Source: an uncultured Luteimonas sp.
GTDB taxonomy: Bacteria > Pseudomonadota > Gammaproteobacteria > Xanthomonadales > Xanthomonadaceae
NCBI GenBank assembly: GCA_934541015.1
Contig: CAKTDC010000014.1
Span: 10,939-74,938, forward strand
Direction of reading: 5' to 3'
DNA: 64,000 nt
Positions 8,290 through 17,155 of this stretch are shown in pieces. How positions within the stretch are numbered: position 1 is the stretch's first letter; each line of letters starts with the position of its first letter. The translations under genes and the position numbers were made by a program. The notes under the pieces are model-generated. The model was given only the letters and a program-made list of their open reading frames with translations, did no database searches and was not told the origin of the DNA.

Positions 8290-8919
8290 ATGAGTCGCTT
8301 GAATCGATGTGCGCTGTGGGGGGTGGTGGTGTTGCCGATGATGGCCTGCAGCGGGCCGGACGACACCGACGCAGGCGCTGCCATGGACCGCCTCGACGGC
8401 GGGACAGCGCAGGTCGCGAAAAAAGCGGCATCGAGCGCGTCGACGGACCAGATCGGCACCGTGCAGGCGCGAATCGACGACGAGGACCGCACCCGGTTCA
8501 CCCTTTCCCGCAAGATCGATGGCCAGACCAGTTCGACTGCGGTGTACGTGCAATCCGGGAATCTCGGCATGGTCAACATCGATGCGTTTCCGGAGCCGGC
8601 GTACTCCGCCACGGGCATATTCCAGGTCAAGCTGCTGTTCGGTGGCAGCCCTGCACCGGGGAAATCGCCAGCGGCGGTCACCATCTCGCACTTCCCGGGC
8701 GCCGCGACGGAACGCGAGCCGTACTGGACGAGCGACAGCAGCGGATCCCCCGGGCAGGCCACGCTGGAGACGTTCGGGATCGACGGCGATACCGGCCGCG
8801 CGGCCGGGACGTTCTCGGGGCGGATCTGCCTCCGGGAAAACGCCGATGCCGATCCCGACAGGGACAACTGCAAGGCCGTGTCCGGCCGGTTCGAAACCGA
8901 TATGGCGGTGCGGCTGTGA
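8290..8919 (+). CDS. Lipoprotein of unknown function, paralogue of the 11120 gene
   Basis: The 209-residue product starts at ATG 8290, after a purine-rich ribosome site (GAAGGGAGTGGG). The lipobox is LPMMAC with Cys near residue 20. The mature part looks beta-rich: VNIDAFPEP and FQVKLLF mid-protein, then ICLRENADADPDRDNC near the C terminus, where two cysteines probably pair. These stretches align with VEIDAYASG, FEVVLMY and LCRKERNSAPAEEDSC in the last gene of the run, so the two are likely duplicates. No named family was recognised. Confidence 0.7.
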   Translation: MSRLNRCALWGVVVLPMMACSGPDDTDAGAAMDRLDGGTAQVAKKAASSASTDQIGTVQARIDDEDRTRFTLSRKIDGQTSSTAVYVQSGNLGMVNIDAFPEPAYSATGIFQVKLLFGGSPAPGKSPAAVTISHFPGAATEREPYWTSDSSGSPGQATLETFGIDGDTGRAAGTFSGRICLRENADADPDRDNCKAVSGRFETDMAVRL

Positions 8920-9100
8920 TGACGACGATCTCGATGGCGCATCCGGACGCACGCGATCGACGCGGCCAGCTGCTTCCAGACGCAGGGCGTGATCGACACG
9001 GCGCTGGTGACGCCGGATCGCGGATGGAAGCGTGCGGTGCCCGTGTCTCTTGCGGGCAATCGGGAATGCAGACAGCAATGAAGGGCAAGGGAGTCGCGAC

Positions 9101-10402
9101 ATGAACGAAACGACTGGAAGCGAAGCGCAGGGCGTGCGGCCGGAGCCGGATGCGAGCATTCCGCCGCAGGACGGCAAGGCCCCGGCGCCACTGCTCGATC
9201 GGGTGAAGAACATCCTGTTGTCGCCGCGCGCGGAGTGGGAGCGGATCGACGGCGAGCCGGCCACCGTCGTCGGCATCTATCGCAGCCACGTGCTGGTGCT
9301 GGCCGCGATCCCGGCCGCGGCGACCATGCTGGGGCTGCTCGTATTCGGCTACTCCGCCTTCGGCATCAGCTACCGGCCGCCGCTGCTGCCGACGGTGTTC
9401 TCGGCGCTGGTGCAGTACGCGCTGACGCTGGGTGGCGTCTACCTGCTGGCCCTGGTGATCGACCTGCTGGCGCCGAAGTTCGACGCCACGCCCAACCGGG
9501 TGCAGGCGTTCAAGGTCGCCGCGTACTCGGCGACCGCGGCCTGGGTGGCGGGCATCTTCGGCCTGCTGCCGGCGCTGTCGATACTGTCGATCCTCGGCCT
9601 GTACAGCCTGTACCTGCTGTACCTGGGCCTGCCGCGGCTGATGCGGGCACCGCAGGAAAAGGCCTTGTCGTACACCGTGGTGGTGGTGATCGTGATGATC
9701 GTGCTCGGACTGCTGATCGGCGTGCTGACCACCGCGGTCACCAGCACCGTGATCGGGCGCAAGGCGCTGGGGCCGGGTAGCATCGGGAGCATCGCCGCGG
9801 ACAAGAGCCGCGGCCGCGTGTCGGGCGAAGTCAAGATCCCGGGCGTAGGCTCGATCAACCTGGGCAAGCTCGACGAAATGGCACGGTCGGCGCAGGCGCA
9901 GGGGGGAGCGGCGTCCGGCGCCGACGTCGGGCGGCGGATGGAGGAGGTTCTGCAGGCGCCGCCGGTGGACTCCAGGGTGCTCGACTCGCTGCTGCCCGAC
10001 AGCATCGCCGGCCTGCCCGCAACCGATCGCCAGCACTCGACCACAGGGGCGGGCGGCATCAGCGGCGCGCGCGCGCAGGTCCGCTACGACAGCGGCGGCT
10101 CGACGATCACCCTGCGGCTGTCGGACATGGCGATCATGCGCGGCATGGGCGCCCTGACCGGGGTGCTGAACATGGAGCAGAACCGCCAGACCGCCAACGG
10201 CTACGAACGCATGGGCCGGGTCAACGGCCGCATGACCACGGAACGATGGGACAGGCGCGCCAAGGAGGGCAACTACAGCATCCTCGTCGGCGACCGGGTG
10301 CTGGTGGAAGCGCTTGGCCGCGGGGTCGAGATCGACCAGCTCAAGGCCGCGGTGCACGGGCTGGACATCGCCAGGCTCGAGCGCGAGATCGCGGCGCAGT
10401 GA
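9101..10402 (+). CDS. Yip1-domain membrane protein with large C-terminal extension
   Basis: The 433-residue product starts at ATG 9101 with ribosome site AAGGGAG. After a soluble 30-residue N-terminus, DRVKNILLSPRAEWERID is the usual entry to the bacterial Yip1 domain (DUF1282-like). About five membrane segments follow between residues 65 and 230. The last 200 residues are soluble, with a conserved-looking YERMGRVNG and a helical end (DIARLEREIAAQ), and are longer than in typical Yip1 proteins. It is the only polytopic protein of the run and could be the inner-membrane anchor for its lipoproteins; that is inference. A 181-base gap without a gene precedes it. Confidence 0.75.
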   Translation: MNETTGSEAQGVRPEPDASIPPQDGKAPAPLLDRVKNILLSPRAEWERIDGEPATVVGIYRSHVLVLAAIPAAATMLGLLVFGYSAFGISYRPPLLPTVFSALVQYALTLGGVYLLALVIDLLAPKFDATPNRVQAFKVAAYSATAAWVAGIFGLLPALSILSILGLYSLYLLYLGLPRLMRAPQEKALSYTVVVVIVMIVLGLLIGVLTTAVTSTVIGRKALGPGSIGSIAADKSRGRVSGEVKIPGVGSINLGKLDEMARSAQAQGGAASGADVGRRMEEVLQAPPVDSRVLDSLLPDSIAGLPATDRQHSTTGAGGISGARAQVRYDSGGSTITLRLSDMAIMRGMGALTGVLNMEQNRQTANGYERMGRVNGRMTTERWDRRAKEGNYSILVGDRVLVEALGRGVEIDQLKAAVHGLDIARLEREIAAQ

Positions 10403-10478
10403 CATGGCCGGGTTTCCGGCGATCCCCCGATCGCCGGTTCCCGCGGGGTTACGGCAATCGGACACAAGGTGGTGACGG

Positions 10479-11123
10479 ATGAGGATTCTTGCTGCACGTG
10501 GGGTTTCGGGGCTGCTGGGCCTGTCGCTACTGGCGGCATGCGGCGGCGGGGCAACGGATGCGGGCGCGGCCGATGCGGCGCCTGCCGACGGCATCGCCGC
10601 GCAGGCACCGGCGGCGCGGGATCACCCCTACCTGCTGGACGGCCCTGTGCCTCCCGACCCGTGCGCGGTGCTGGACGAGGCCATGGCCTCGAGCCTTCTC
10701 GGCGGCACTGCCGCAAAACGTCCCGGCGCCGGCGGTACCTGCACCTACCAGCACGGGGTCGGCAGCGACGCCGTCACGCTCCGCCTGCACTACTTCAACC
10801 TGCCGGTCGACTGGGCCGACCAGGCCGCCGCGGACCCCGAACTGCTCGCGTCCCTGCTGGGCACCGCGGTGACGCCGGCGGACGACGTGTCCGGCCTGCC
10901 CGCGTTTACCGCGGAGAAGGGCGGCGCCAGCACGCTGCTGACGGCAACCGGCGTGTACGTCACGGCAGTCACCAGCGACCGCGTCGTCGGCGAGGTCATG
11001 GTCCAGGCCAGCCTCGGCAACGCCATGCCGCACGGGCAGCGGATCGAAACACTGCGCCCACTGGCAGAAGCCGCCGCCGACCACCTGCGGCAGACGGCAT
11101 CCAGCGAAGGAGAAAACCGGTGA
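10479..11123 (+). CDS. Lipoprotein of unknown function (DUF3558-like in layout)
   Basis: The 214-residue product has lipobox LLAAC at about residues 17-21 followed by an Ala-rich linker. The mature domain opens with PDPCAVLDEAMASSLLGG and a second cysteine in GGTCTYQH. This is reminiscent of DUF3558-type lipoproteins (DPC...LG...C.Y pattern), but the resemblance is weak. The rest is a mixed alpha/beta region with repeated aliphatic strands. Its stop overlaps the GTG start of the next gene (GTGA at 11120-11123), so the two are translationally coupled. Function is unknown. Confidence 0.65.
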   Translation: MRILAARGVSGLLGLSLLAACGGGATDAGAADAAPADGIAAQAPAARDHPYLLDGPVPPDPCAVLDEAMASSLLGGTAAKRPGAGGTCTYQHGVGSDAVTLRLHYFNLPVDWADQAAADPELLASLLGTAVTPADDVSGLPAFTAEKGGASTLLTATGVYVTAVTSDRVVGEVMVQASLGNAMPHGQRIETLRPLAEAAADHLRQTASSEGENR

Positions 11124-11716
11124 AACAGGGTGTCTTGAATCGAGGCTTCATCACGACCGCACTGGTCGCGCCACTGCTCCTTCTCGGCGCATGTTCGGGC
11201 CCGTCCGGCGAGGACAGCCCGCGACCGCGCGGAAGTGACGGAACGACCACGCTCGGATCGGTCACCTGGACCTTCAACGGAGAAGAACGCCGCTGGCTGA
11301 CCATCGCCGGAACGATCAGGGACAAGCCGCGTTCCTCGGCGCGCCTGCGCAAGGTGGCAACCGTGCCCCAGGTTGAAATCGATGCATACGCGAGCGGGGC
11401 ATTCTCCGCGGAAAAGTTCGAGGTCGTGCTGATGTATCCGACCGCCCCCAACAGCGAGCCGGACCTCAACCGCCCGGGCGTCGTGTCGGTCAGCTACCGG
11501 CCGGACGGTGTCCTGGGGCCGTTCTGGGACGGGCGCGGGGAAAAGGTCACGATCGAGTCGATCGAACCCGAGGGCAGCAGCGCCCACATCAAGGCCACGT
11601 TCACGGCCGAACTGTGCCGCAAGGAACGCAACAGCGCGCCGGCCGAGGAGGACAGCTGCCAGCCGGTGCGGGGCGTGATCGATACCCGGCTGCAGACGGC
11701 GGGGCAGGAATCCTGA
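11120..11716 (+). CDS. Lipoprotein of unknown function, paralogue of the 8290 gene
   Basis: The 198-residue product begins at GTG 11120, overlapping the previous stop by four bases. Lipobox LLLGAC places the lipidated Cys near residue 24. The mature region includes VEIDAYASG, FEVVLMYPTAP, and a C-terminal LCRKERNSAPAEEDSC. All three correspond in order to segments of the 209-residue lipoprotein at 8290. It closes the exported-protein run; the next gene lies 310 bases away behind its own regulatory region. Function is unknown. Confidence 0.65.
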   Translation: MKQGVLNRGFITTALVAPLLLLGACSGPSGEDSPRPRGSDGTTTLGSVTWTFNGEERRWLTIAGTIRDKPRSSARLRKVATVPQVEIDAYASGAFSAEKFEVVLMYPTAPNSEPDLNRPGVVSVSYRPDGVLGPFWDGRGEKVTIESIEPEGSSAHIKATFTAELCRKERNSAPAEEDSCQPVRGVIDTRLQTAGQES

Positions 11717-12026
11717 TCGGCAGATCGCCCACGCCGGAGGCGGCACGAAGGCTGGCGGCGGGGCCTATCGCCCGCCTCTGGCAAGCCTGTCCTTCGATGG
11801 CGATGGCCTGGAACACCCGCTTCCGGCGCGGGCGGCGGCGGCGATGCAGGAGCGGGGCCATGCCGGCCCGGTGCGCCGCACACTGGCAGCGTGGCTCCGG
11901 CATGAGTTTCGATGGGCGCCTACCATCGATTGAAACGTGATGTAAATCACACTTTCTCCGCGTAAAATCCCGCCTGCGCAAATACTGATTGACAATGTAC
12001 GCACTATTCGTTCCGGAAGAATATCG
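11717..12026. other. Intergenic region with CRP-like site
   Basis: This 310-base gap separates the lipoprotein run from a small secreted protein. No gene is supported in the first 215 bases. The last 90 bases are A/T-richer and hold a near-consensus CRP/Clp palindrome and promoter-like hexamers (TAAAAT at 11963-11968, TTGACA at 11989-11994), but no well-spaced -35/-10 pair can be chosen by eye. Confidence 0.5.
11933..11954. promoter_or_regulatory. CRP/Clp-type binding site
   Basis: The core CGTGA-N6-TCACA (11936-11951) with flanking AAA and CTTT matches the CRP consensus TGTGA-N6-TCACA at nine of ten core bases. Xanthomonads use the CRP homologue Clp at such sites. It lies 76 bases before the start of the 12027 gene, so regulation of that gene is likely. 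Whether it activates or represses depends on the unmapped start site. Confidence 0.5.
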
Positions 12027-12476
12027 ATGCGATCGTCATCCTGGCTGCTCCTGGCCGCCCTTCTCTGCGCCTTCGGCGCCGCGCACGCGCAGCGCGCGCA
12101 GGCCTGCCCCACCCTGCCCGCCGGAGCCGACCTGACCTGGGATGTCCAGGAAGGCCCGGACTTCCTCTACTGCAAGGCGATCCGCGGCAGCGACGCCGGG
12201 CAGTCGTTCGCGGTGATGCTGCGCGAGGACGCCATGTTCCGGCCGTCACGCTCGATGCGCGAAGGCCGCGCGGTGATCGACGGCCACGCCGTGCGCTGGT
12301 ACAGCAGCGAGGTGGCGACGGCCCCGAGCCTGCTGATCCGCGAAACCCTGCTCGAACTGGACAAGGACCTGACCGCGCACATCGTGGTGCGCGCGGCCAG
12401 CGATACCCAGCTCGCGACGATCCAGCGACAGGTCGAAGCCCTGCGCTTCAACGACCTGCGCATGGGCAGCAACTGA
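12027..12476 (+). CDS. Small secreted protein of unknown function
   Basis: The 149-residue product has a clear Sec signal peptide (LLLAALLCAFGAAHAQ, cleavage near residue 21). The ATG has a GGAAG ribosome site. Two cysteines (QACPTLP and LYCKAI) may pair in the periplasm. The core alternates strands and ends in a helix (ATIQRQVEALRFNDL). No family is recognised. It stands alone behind a CRP/Clp-type site and is followed by a GTTTCC/GGAAAC palindrome. Confidence 0.7.
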   Translation: MRSSSWLLLAALLCAFGAAHAQRAQACPTLPAGADLTWDVQEGPDFLYCKAIRGSDAGQSFAVMLREDAMFRPSRSMREGRAVIDGHAVRWYSSEVATAPSLLIRETLLELDKDLTAHIVVRAASDTQLATIQRQVEALRFNDLRMGSN

Positions 12477-12526
12477 TCCCCGCCGCTTCTGCAGGAGCAC
12501 CCTCGGGGGCGGCCACCTGCCCCACG

Positions 12527-12540
12527 GTTTCCGCGGAAAC
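12527..12540. terminator. Palindrome, possible terminator
   Basis: GTTTCCGCGGAAAC is a perfect 14-base palindrome 50 bases after the stop at 12476, flanked by ACGG and GCCGT, which would lengthen the stem imperfectly. No T-tract follows, so intrinsic termination is uncertain. Confidence 0.3.
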
Positions 12541-12727
12541 GCCGTCAAGCGCGACGGCTGTCCTTCGTCCTCGCGGATCGCTTCGGGATTCGAGCATCCC
12601 GGTCGCGCCTCATCGACCGGGCCGCGCCTGACGGCGCTCCTGCGCGGATGCCGCCGCGGCGCACCGCCAGGCGGGCGATGGGTTACGCTCTGGGCGCGCC
12701 GGGGAGGCGCGTAACCAGGGGCACCCC

Positions 12728-13429
12728 ATGATCAAGCGACTCACGGCCGAGTTCATCGACACTTTCTGGCTGGTGCTGGGCGGCTGCGGCAGCGCCGTGC
12801 TGGCGGCGAATTTCGGCGGCGACGGCAATCCACTGGGCATCGGCTTCGCCGGCGTGGCGCTGGCCTTCGGCCTGACCGTGCTCACCGGCGCCTACGCCTT
12901 CGGCCACATCTCCGGCGCGCACTTCAATCCGGCGGTGAGCTTCGGGCTCTGGGCGGGCGGGCGCTTCCCCGCACGCGACCTCGTTCCCTACATCGTCGCC
13001 CAGGTGCTCGGCGCGATCTTCGCCGGATGGATCCTGTACCTGATCGCCAGCGGCAAGCCGGATTTCGCGGCCGGCGGCTTCGCCAGCAACGGCTATGGCG
13101 AACTGTCTCCCGGCGGCTACACGGTAGCGGCCGCGTTCCTGGCCGAAGTGGTGCTGACCGCGGTCTTCGTCATCATCATCATGGGCGCGACCCACAAGCT
13201 GGCCCCGGCGGGCTTCGCGCCCATCGCCATCGGCCTCGGCCTGACCCTGATCCACCTGGTCAGCATTCCGGTCACCAACACCTCGGTGAACCCGGCGCGC
13301 TCCACGGGCGTGGCCCTGTTCGCCGATACCGCCGCCCTCGGGCAGCTGTGGCTGTTCTGGCTGGCGCCGATCCTGGGCGGCCTGATCGGCGGCATCGCCT
13401 ACAAGTGCCTCGGGCGCGACGGCGAGTAG
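12728..13429 (+). CDS. aqpZ: Aquaporin Z
   Basis: This 233-residue protein is an inner-membrane water channel of the MIP family. The two pore NPA boxes are visible in HFNPAVSFG (about residues 65-73) and SVNPARSTG (about 189-197). The selectivity-filter arginine follows the second NPA (NPAR), as in AqpZ rather than glycerol facilitators. Six membrane segments fit the family length (about 230). The GGGGCACCCC leader before ATG gives only a modest ribosome site. It is convergent with rlmKL. Confidence 0.95.
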   Translation: MIKRLTAEFIDTFWLVLGGCGSAVLAANFGGDGNPLGIGFAGVALAFGLTVLTGAYAFGHISGAHFNPAVSFGLWAGGRFPARDLVPYIVAQVLGAIFAGWILYLIASGKPDFAAGGFASNGYGELSPGGYTVAAAFLAEVVLTAVFVIIIMGATHKLAPAGFAPIAIGLGLTLIHLVSIPVTNTSVNPARSTGVALFADTAALGQLWLFWLAPILGGLIGGIAYKCLGRDGE

Positions 13430-13510
13430 CCTCCGGATGTTCGGGGTCTGGGCGGAACGGCCAGGCCCCTCGCGCCCGGCACATCGATCCGTCACCACCC
13501 GCCCGGGCGC

Positions 13511-15775
13511 TCAGCCGTCGCGCCGGATCAGCCGCCACGCGCGGTGGATGCGGGGATTGCGCGCGAAGTCCCTGGCGATGGTCGAAGGCGTGATCTCCTC
13601 GACCGCGGCGAACTCCGCCACGGCCGCCGCGTCCAGCCGGAACCGCCGGAAGTTGTTGGAGAAATACAGCACGCCGCCTGGCGCCAGCCGCGCCACCGCC
13701 AGGCGCAGCAGCTCCACGTGCTCGCGCTGTACGTCGAAGTCGTCGGCGCGGGCGGAGTTGGAGAAGGTCGGCGGATCGCAGAACACCAGGTCGTATTCCT
13801 CGCGGTCCGCGCGCAGCCAGGCCAGGGCATCGGCCTGCGCGATCCGGTGGCGGGTGCCGCCGATACCGTTCTCGCGCAGGTTGTCGGCCAGCCATTCCAG
13901 GTAGGTCGCCGACAGGTCGACGCTGGTGGTCCTGGCCGCGCCGCCCAGCGCCGCGCGCACCGTGGCCACGCCGGTGTAGCAGAACAGGTTGAGCAAGCGC
14001 CGGCCGGGGGCCTCGGCCGCGATCCGGTCGCGCAGCGGACGGTGGTCCAGGAACAGGCCGGTGTCGAGATAGTCGAACAGGTTGACCTTCAGCCGCGCCC
14101 CGCCCTCGCGCACCACCAGCATCTCGCCGCGCCGGGCGAAGCGCCCGTATTTGCTGCCGCCGCGGCCGCGGGCGCGGGTCTTGAGCGCGATGCGCTCGCG
14201 CGGCACCTCCAGCGCCGCGGAAGCGCCCGCCAGCAGATCGGACAGGCGCTGGCGCGCGACCGCTTCGGGAATCTCCGCCGGCGCGGCGTACTCCTGCACG
14301 TGCAGCCAGCGCGTGCGCGAATCGGCCTCCGTGTACACGTCGATCGCGGCCGCGTATTCGGGAATGTCGGCGTCGTAGGCGCGGAAACAGTCGATGCCCT
14401 CGCGCTCGCGCCAGGATTTCGACGCCTTGAGCGTCTTGCGCAGGCGGTTGGCGACCATCTGCGCGCCCTCGCCCAGGGCGCCCGGGGCCGCGCTCTCCGG
14501 CCGGGCGGCCGGCGCGACCGGATCGCAGACGATCAGCAGGCATTCGAGTGCGCCGTTGAACAGCCGGTAGCGCTTCTTCGCGCGCAGCCCGGTGGCGAAG
14601 GCCAGCTCGGGGTCCCCGCACAGGAGGCTCGCGCGCCAGCCGGGCACCGCGCGCACCAGCGCGTCGCCGAGCTCGCGGTACAGCCGCGGATCGGCGGCCA
14701 GGCGCGCGTCGTAGGGCGGGTTGCACACGACCAGGCCGCGTCCGGGCGCCGCCGTTTCCGACTCTCCTCCATCGTCGTCCCCGCGAAGGCGGGAACCCGG
14801 GGACGCCTCCTTCGTCCGGTCAACGACGTCGACCGTCCATGGATTCCCGCCTTCGCGGGAAGGACGGGGGACGGGGGCCCGCAGCTGCGCGACATCGCTC
14901 ACCTCGAACCCGATCGCGTCGCGCAGACCGGCGGCGGTGGCGTTTCCGCGTGCGGCATCGATCGCGCGGGGGTCGAGGTCGCTGCCGAAGAACACCGGCC
15001 GCAGCGCGGCACGGCCGGCGCGCTCGCGGGACATCGCGTCCCCGACCAGCGCGCGCCAGGCACCGGCATCGAAGCCGCGCCAGCGGCTCGGCGGGTCGTC
15101 GCCGTGGCGCAGCAGGCCGGGCGCGACGTCGGCCGCCATCAGCGCGCCCTCGATCAGCAGGGTGCCGCTGCCGCACATCGGATCGAGCAGTGCGCCGCCC
15201 CCGGCGTACAGCGCCGGCCAGCCGCCGCGCAGCAGCACCGCGGCCGCGAGGTTCTCCTTCAGCGGCGCATCGCCCTGCGCCCGCCGCCAGCCGCGGCGGT
15301 GCAGCGGACCCCCGCCCAGGTCGACCGACAGCAGCGCCCGGCCCTTGCGCAGCACCAGGTTCAGGCGCAGGTCGGGCGCATCGACGTCGACGCTGGGGCG
15401 CGCACCGGACGCCGCGCGCAGCGCGTCGACCACCGCATCCTTCACCCGCTGCGCGGCGTAGCGCGCGTGGGTGACCGCGCTGCCCGAGACATGCGCGTCC
15501 ACCGCCAGGGTCATCGTCGCATCCAGATGCTCGAGCCAGGGCAGCGCGCGGGCGCCGTCGTACAGCGCCTGTTCGCCGTCGCAGGCGTATTCGGCCAGCG
15601 GCCACAGCACGCGGCTGGCCAGGCGCGACCACAGCACCACGCGCTGCGCGTCGCGCAGCGTGCCCTCGACGTTGACGCCGGCGATGGCGGCGGTCGCGCG
15701 CGCGCAGCCCAGCGCCTGCAGCTCGTCGGCCAGCAGGTATTCCAGGCCCCTGGCGCAGGAGACGAAAAACCGCAT
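13511..15775 (-). CDS. rlmKL: Bifunctional 23S rRNA methyltransferase RlmKL, with repeat-derived insertion
   Basis: The 754-residue enzyme has an N-terminal THUMP domain and RlmL-type methyltransferase (m2G2445; catalytic VVCNPPYD motif near residue 350). The C-terminal half is RlmK (m7G2069; motif [11 protein letters not shown] near 680). It acts on the large-subunit rRNA. The E. coli enzyme has about 700 residues. Part of the excess is an insertion at about residues 304-334, just before NPPY, encoded by a 94-base palindromic element (14773-14866) that keeps the frame open. The start lies 3 bases downstream, in transcription order, of no other gene; the hydrolase gene at 15779-16309 precedes it, its stop 3 bases from this ATG, so the two form an operon. 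Confidence 0.95.
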   Translation of the reverse strand: MRFFVSCARGLEYLLADELQALGCARATAAIAGVNVEGTLRDAQRVVLWSRLASRVLWPLAEYACDGEQALYDGARALPWLEHLDATMTLAVDAHVSGSAVTHARYAAQRVKDAVVDALRAASGARPSVDVDAPDLRLNLVLRKGRALLSVDLGGGPLHRRGWRRAQGDAPLKENLAAAVLLRGGWPALYAGGGALLDPMCGSGTLLIEGALMAADVAPGLLRHGDDPPSRWRGFDAGAWRALVGDAMSRERAGRAALRPVFFGSDLDPRAIDAARGNATAAGLRDAIGFEVSDVAQLRAPVPRPSREGGNPWTVDVVDRTKEASPGSRLRGDDDGGESETAAPGRGLVVCNPPYDARLAADPRLYRELGDALVRAVPGWRASLLCGDPELAFATGLRAKKRYRLFNGALECLLIVCDPVAPAARPESAAPGALGEGAQMVANRLRKTLKASKSWREREGIDCFRAYDADIPEYAAAIDVYTEADSRTRWLHVQEYAAPAEIPEAVARQRLSDLLAGASAALEVPRERIALKTRARGRGGSKYGRFARRGEMLVVREGGARLKVNLFDYLDTGLFLDHRPLRDRIAAEAPGRRLLNLFCYTGVATVRAALGGAARTTSVDLSATYLEWLADNLRENGIGGTRHRIAQADALAWLRADREEYDLVFCDPPTFSNSARADDFDVQREHVELLRLAVARLAPGGVLYFSNNFRRFRLDAAAVAEFAAVEEITPSTIARDFARNPRIHRAWRLIRRDG
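14773..14866. repeat. Palindromic repeat element inserted within rlmKL
   Basis: The element is bounded by inverted arms. The left arm starts CGTCGTCCCCGCGAAGGCGG (14773-14792). The right arm, read on the minus strand from 14866, starts CGTCCTTCCCGCGAAGGCGG. Each arm is itself a small hairpin (CCCGC and GCGGG; TTCCCGC and GCGGGAA). This is the family of CCCGCG-AAG-CGGG repeats common between genes in xanthomonads. Here it sits inside a coding frame and is translated. Confidence 0.8.
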
Positions 15776-15778
15776 CGG

Positions 15779-16309
15779 CTACAGCCGCGCGAGAAGCGCG
15801 GCGAAGGCGTCGGCCGAGGCCTGCACGTGGCCGGCCAGGCGATGGCTGTCGTCGACCAGCAGCAGGGTGGCATTGCGCGGCGCGGCCCAGTCGACCACCG
15901 CGGCGGCGGGAATCAGTTCGTCGTGCCAGCCGTGGACGATGCTGACCGGCACGTCGGCCGCGTCGAGCGCCGGCGCCTGGCCCATGCGCGCCGGCGGCGC
16001 CATCAGGAACAGCGCGCGCACCGGAACCTGCAGCGACACCCGGCCGGAGATCCAGGCGCCGAGGCTGGAGCCCGCCAGCACCAGCGGCCCGCGCGAGGCG
16101 GCGGCGTCGGCCAGCGCCAGCAGCCGCTCCACGCGCGCGGACACATCGCCCAGCTCGCTGACCTCGCGGCGCGCGTCCAGGTCGGTGTAGTCGGGCCGCT
16201 CGTGGCTCCAGCCGCAGCGCCCGGCCACCTCGGCCAGGGCGGTGACCTTGGTCGCATCCGGACCGCTCTCGAAGCCGTGCGAGAGGATGCAGTGGCCGCG
16301 CGCAGCCAT
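15779..16309 (-). CDS. Alpha/beta hydrolase-fold protein
   Basis: The 176-residue product begins HCILSHGFESGPDATK, with the SHGFESG loop typical of small YqiA/RBBP9-like hydrolases. The nucleophile elbow is AGSSLGAW near residue 80 (Gly-x-Ser-x-Leu-Gly). An aspartate in HGWHDELIPAA near 130 and a histidine in DDSHRLAGH near 160 complete a plausible Ser-Asp-His triad. Substrate is unknown. ATG at 16309 is chosen because the family motif follows within seven residues. The stop is 3 bases from the rlmKL start, so the two genes are cotranscribed. Confidence 0.85.
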   Translation of the reverse strand: MAARGHCILSHGFESGPDATKVTALAEVAGRCGWSHERPDYTDLDARREVSELGDVSARVERLLALADAAASRGPLVLAGSSLGAWISGRVSLQVPVRALFLMAPPARMGQAPALDAADVPVSIVHGWHDELIPAAAVVDWAAPRNATLLLVDDSHRLAGHVQASADAFAALLARL

Positions 16310-16486
16310 CAGCGCAGGGAGCCGGCGTGATCGGGGAAAGGCGCGGGCGATCCCGTGGCGGCGCTGGCCCCGGCGCGCAGCCGCGGCGCAAGGCGGCACC
16401 CGCCGACGCGGGGCAGCCGCGTCGGCGATCCATGCAGTATTGGCCCGGGTGGCGGCAGCGACATCGGCCAATGCTAGCATCGCGCG

Positions 16487-17065
16487 ATGCCGTCGCCCGC
16501 CCCGTCCAGACTGCGCGCCTACACCGACACCCTGCCCTATGCGGGCAAGCTGCAGGGCCGCGATCCGGCGACCATCGACCTGGTGGTCGTCCACTGCACC
16601 GAGCTGCCCGACCTGGCCACGGCGCGGGCCTGGGGCGAGCGCGTGCTCTATCCCGGGAGCGGCACGGGCAACAGCGGCCACTGGTATATCGACCGCAACG
16701 GCAGCGCGCTCGAGTACGTGCCCGCCGGGCGCATCGCCCACCACGCGCGCGGCTACAACGAGCGCTCGCTCGGCATCGAGCTGGTCAACAGCGGCCGCTT
16801 CCCCGACTGGCTCGATTCGCGCCACCAGGAGATGCGCGATCCCTACCCGGAGGAGCAGATCGACGCCCTGCTGTGCCTGCTCGCGCGGCTGCGCGAACAG
16901 CTGCCGTCGCTGCGCTGGATCGCCGGCCACGAGGATCTCGATACCGCGCAGGTGGCGGCCAGCGACGATCCGTCGCTGACGGTGCCGCGCAAGCGCGATC
17001 CGGGGCCGCTGTTCCCGTGGGCGCGGGTGCTGGCCGACTGCGGCCTGTCGCGCCTGCTCCCCTGA
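16487..17065 (+). CDS. N-acetylmuramoyl-L-alanine amidase, AmpD-like
   Basis: The 192-residue enzyme belongs to the Amidase_2 family, which cleaves the bond between N-acetylmuramate and L-alanine. Zinc ligands are visible as His in VVVHCTEL (about residue 36), His in IAGHEDLD (about 147) and Asp in KRDPGPLFPW (about 168). The conserved GIELVNSG segment is at about 101-108. There is no signal peptide, so it probably acts in the cytoplasm on recycled muropeptides, as AmpD does. The protein is slightly different from E. coli AmpD around the zinc site, so I do not assign the symbol. Confidence 0.88.
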   Translation: MPSPAPSRLRAYTDTLPYAGKLQGRDPATIDLVVVHCTELPDLATARAWGERVLYPGSGTGNSGHWYIDRNGSALEYVPAGRIAHHARGYNERSLGIELVNSGRFPDWLDSRHQEMRDPYPEEQIDALLCLLARLREQLPSLRWIAGHEDLDTAQVAASDDPSLTVPRKRDPGPLFPWARVLADCGLSRLLP

Positions 17066-17155
17066 ACCGCGGCCGCGGCCGGGGCTGCGCCGCCCGGCCA
17101 CGGGGTGCTTCCGGGCGGGCCCGTATACTGGACGCTGGCCCCCACCTCCCGCGCC

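Noticed and set aside
8920..9100. Open frame in the gap before the Yip1 gene
   Set aside because: The product is short and low in complexity, with no ribosome site. The gap is probably leader sequence.
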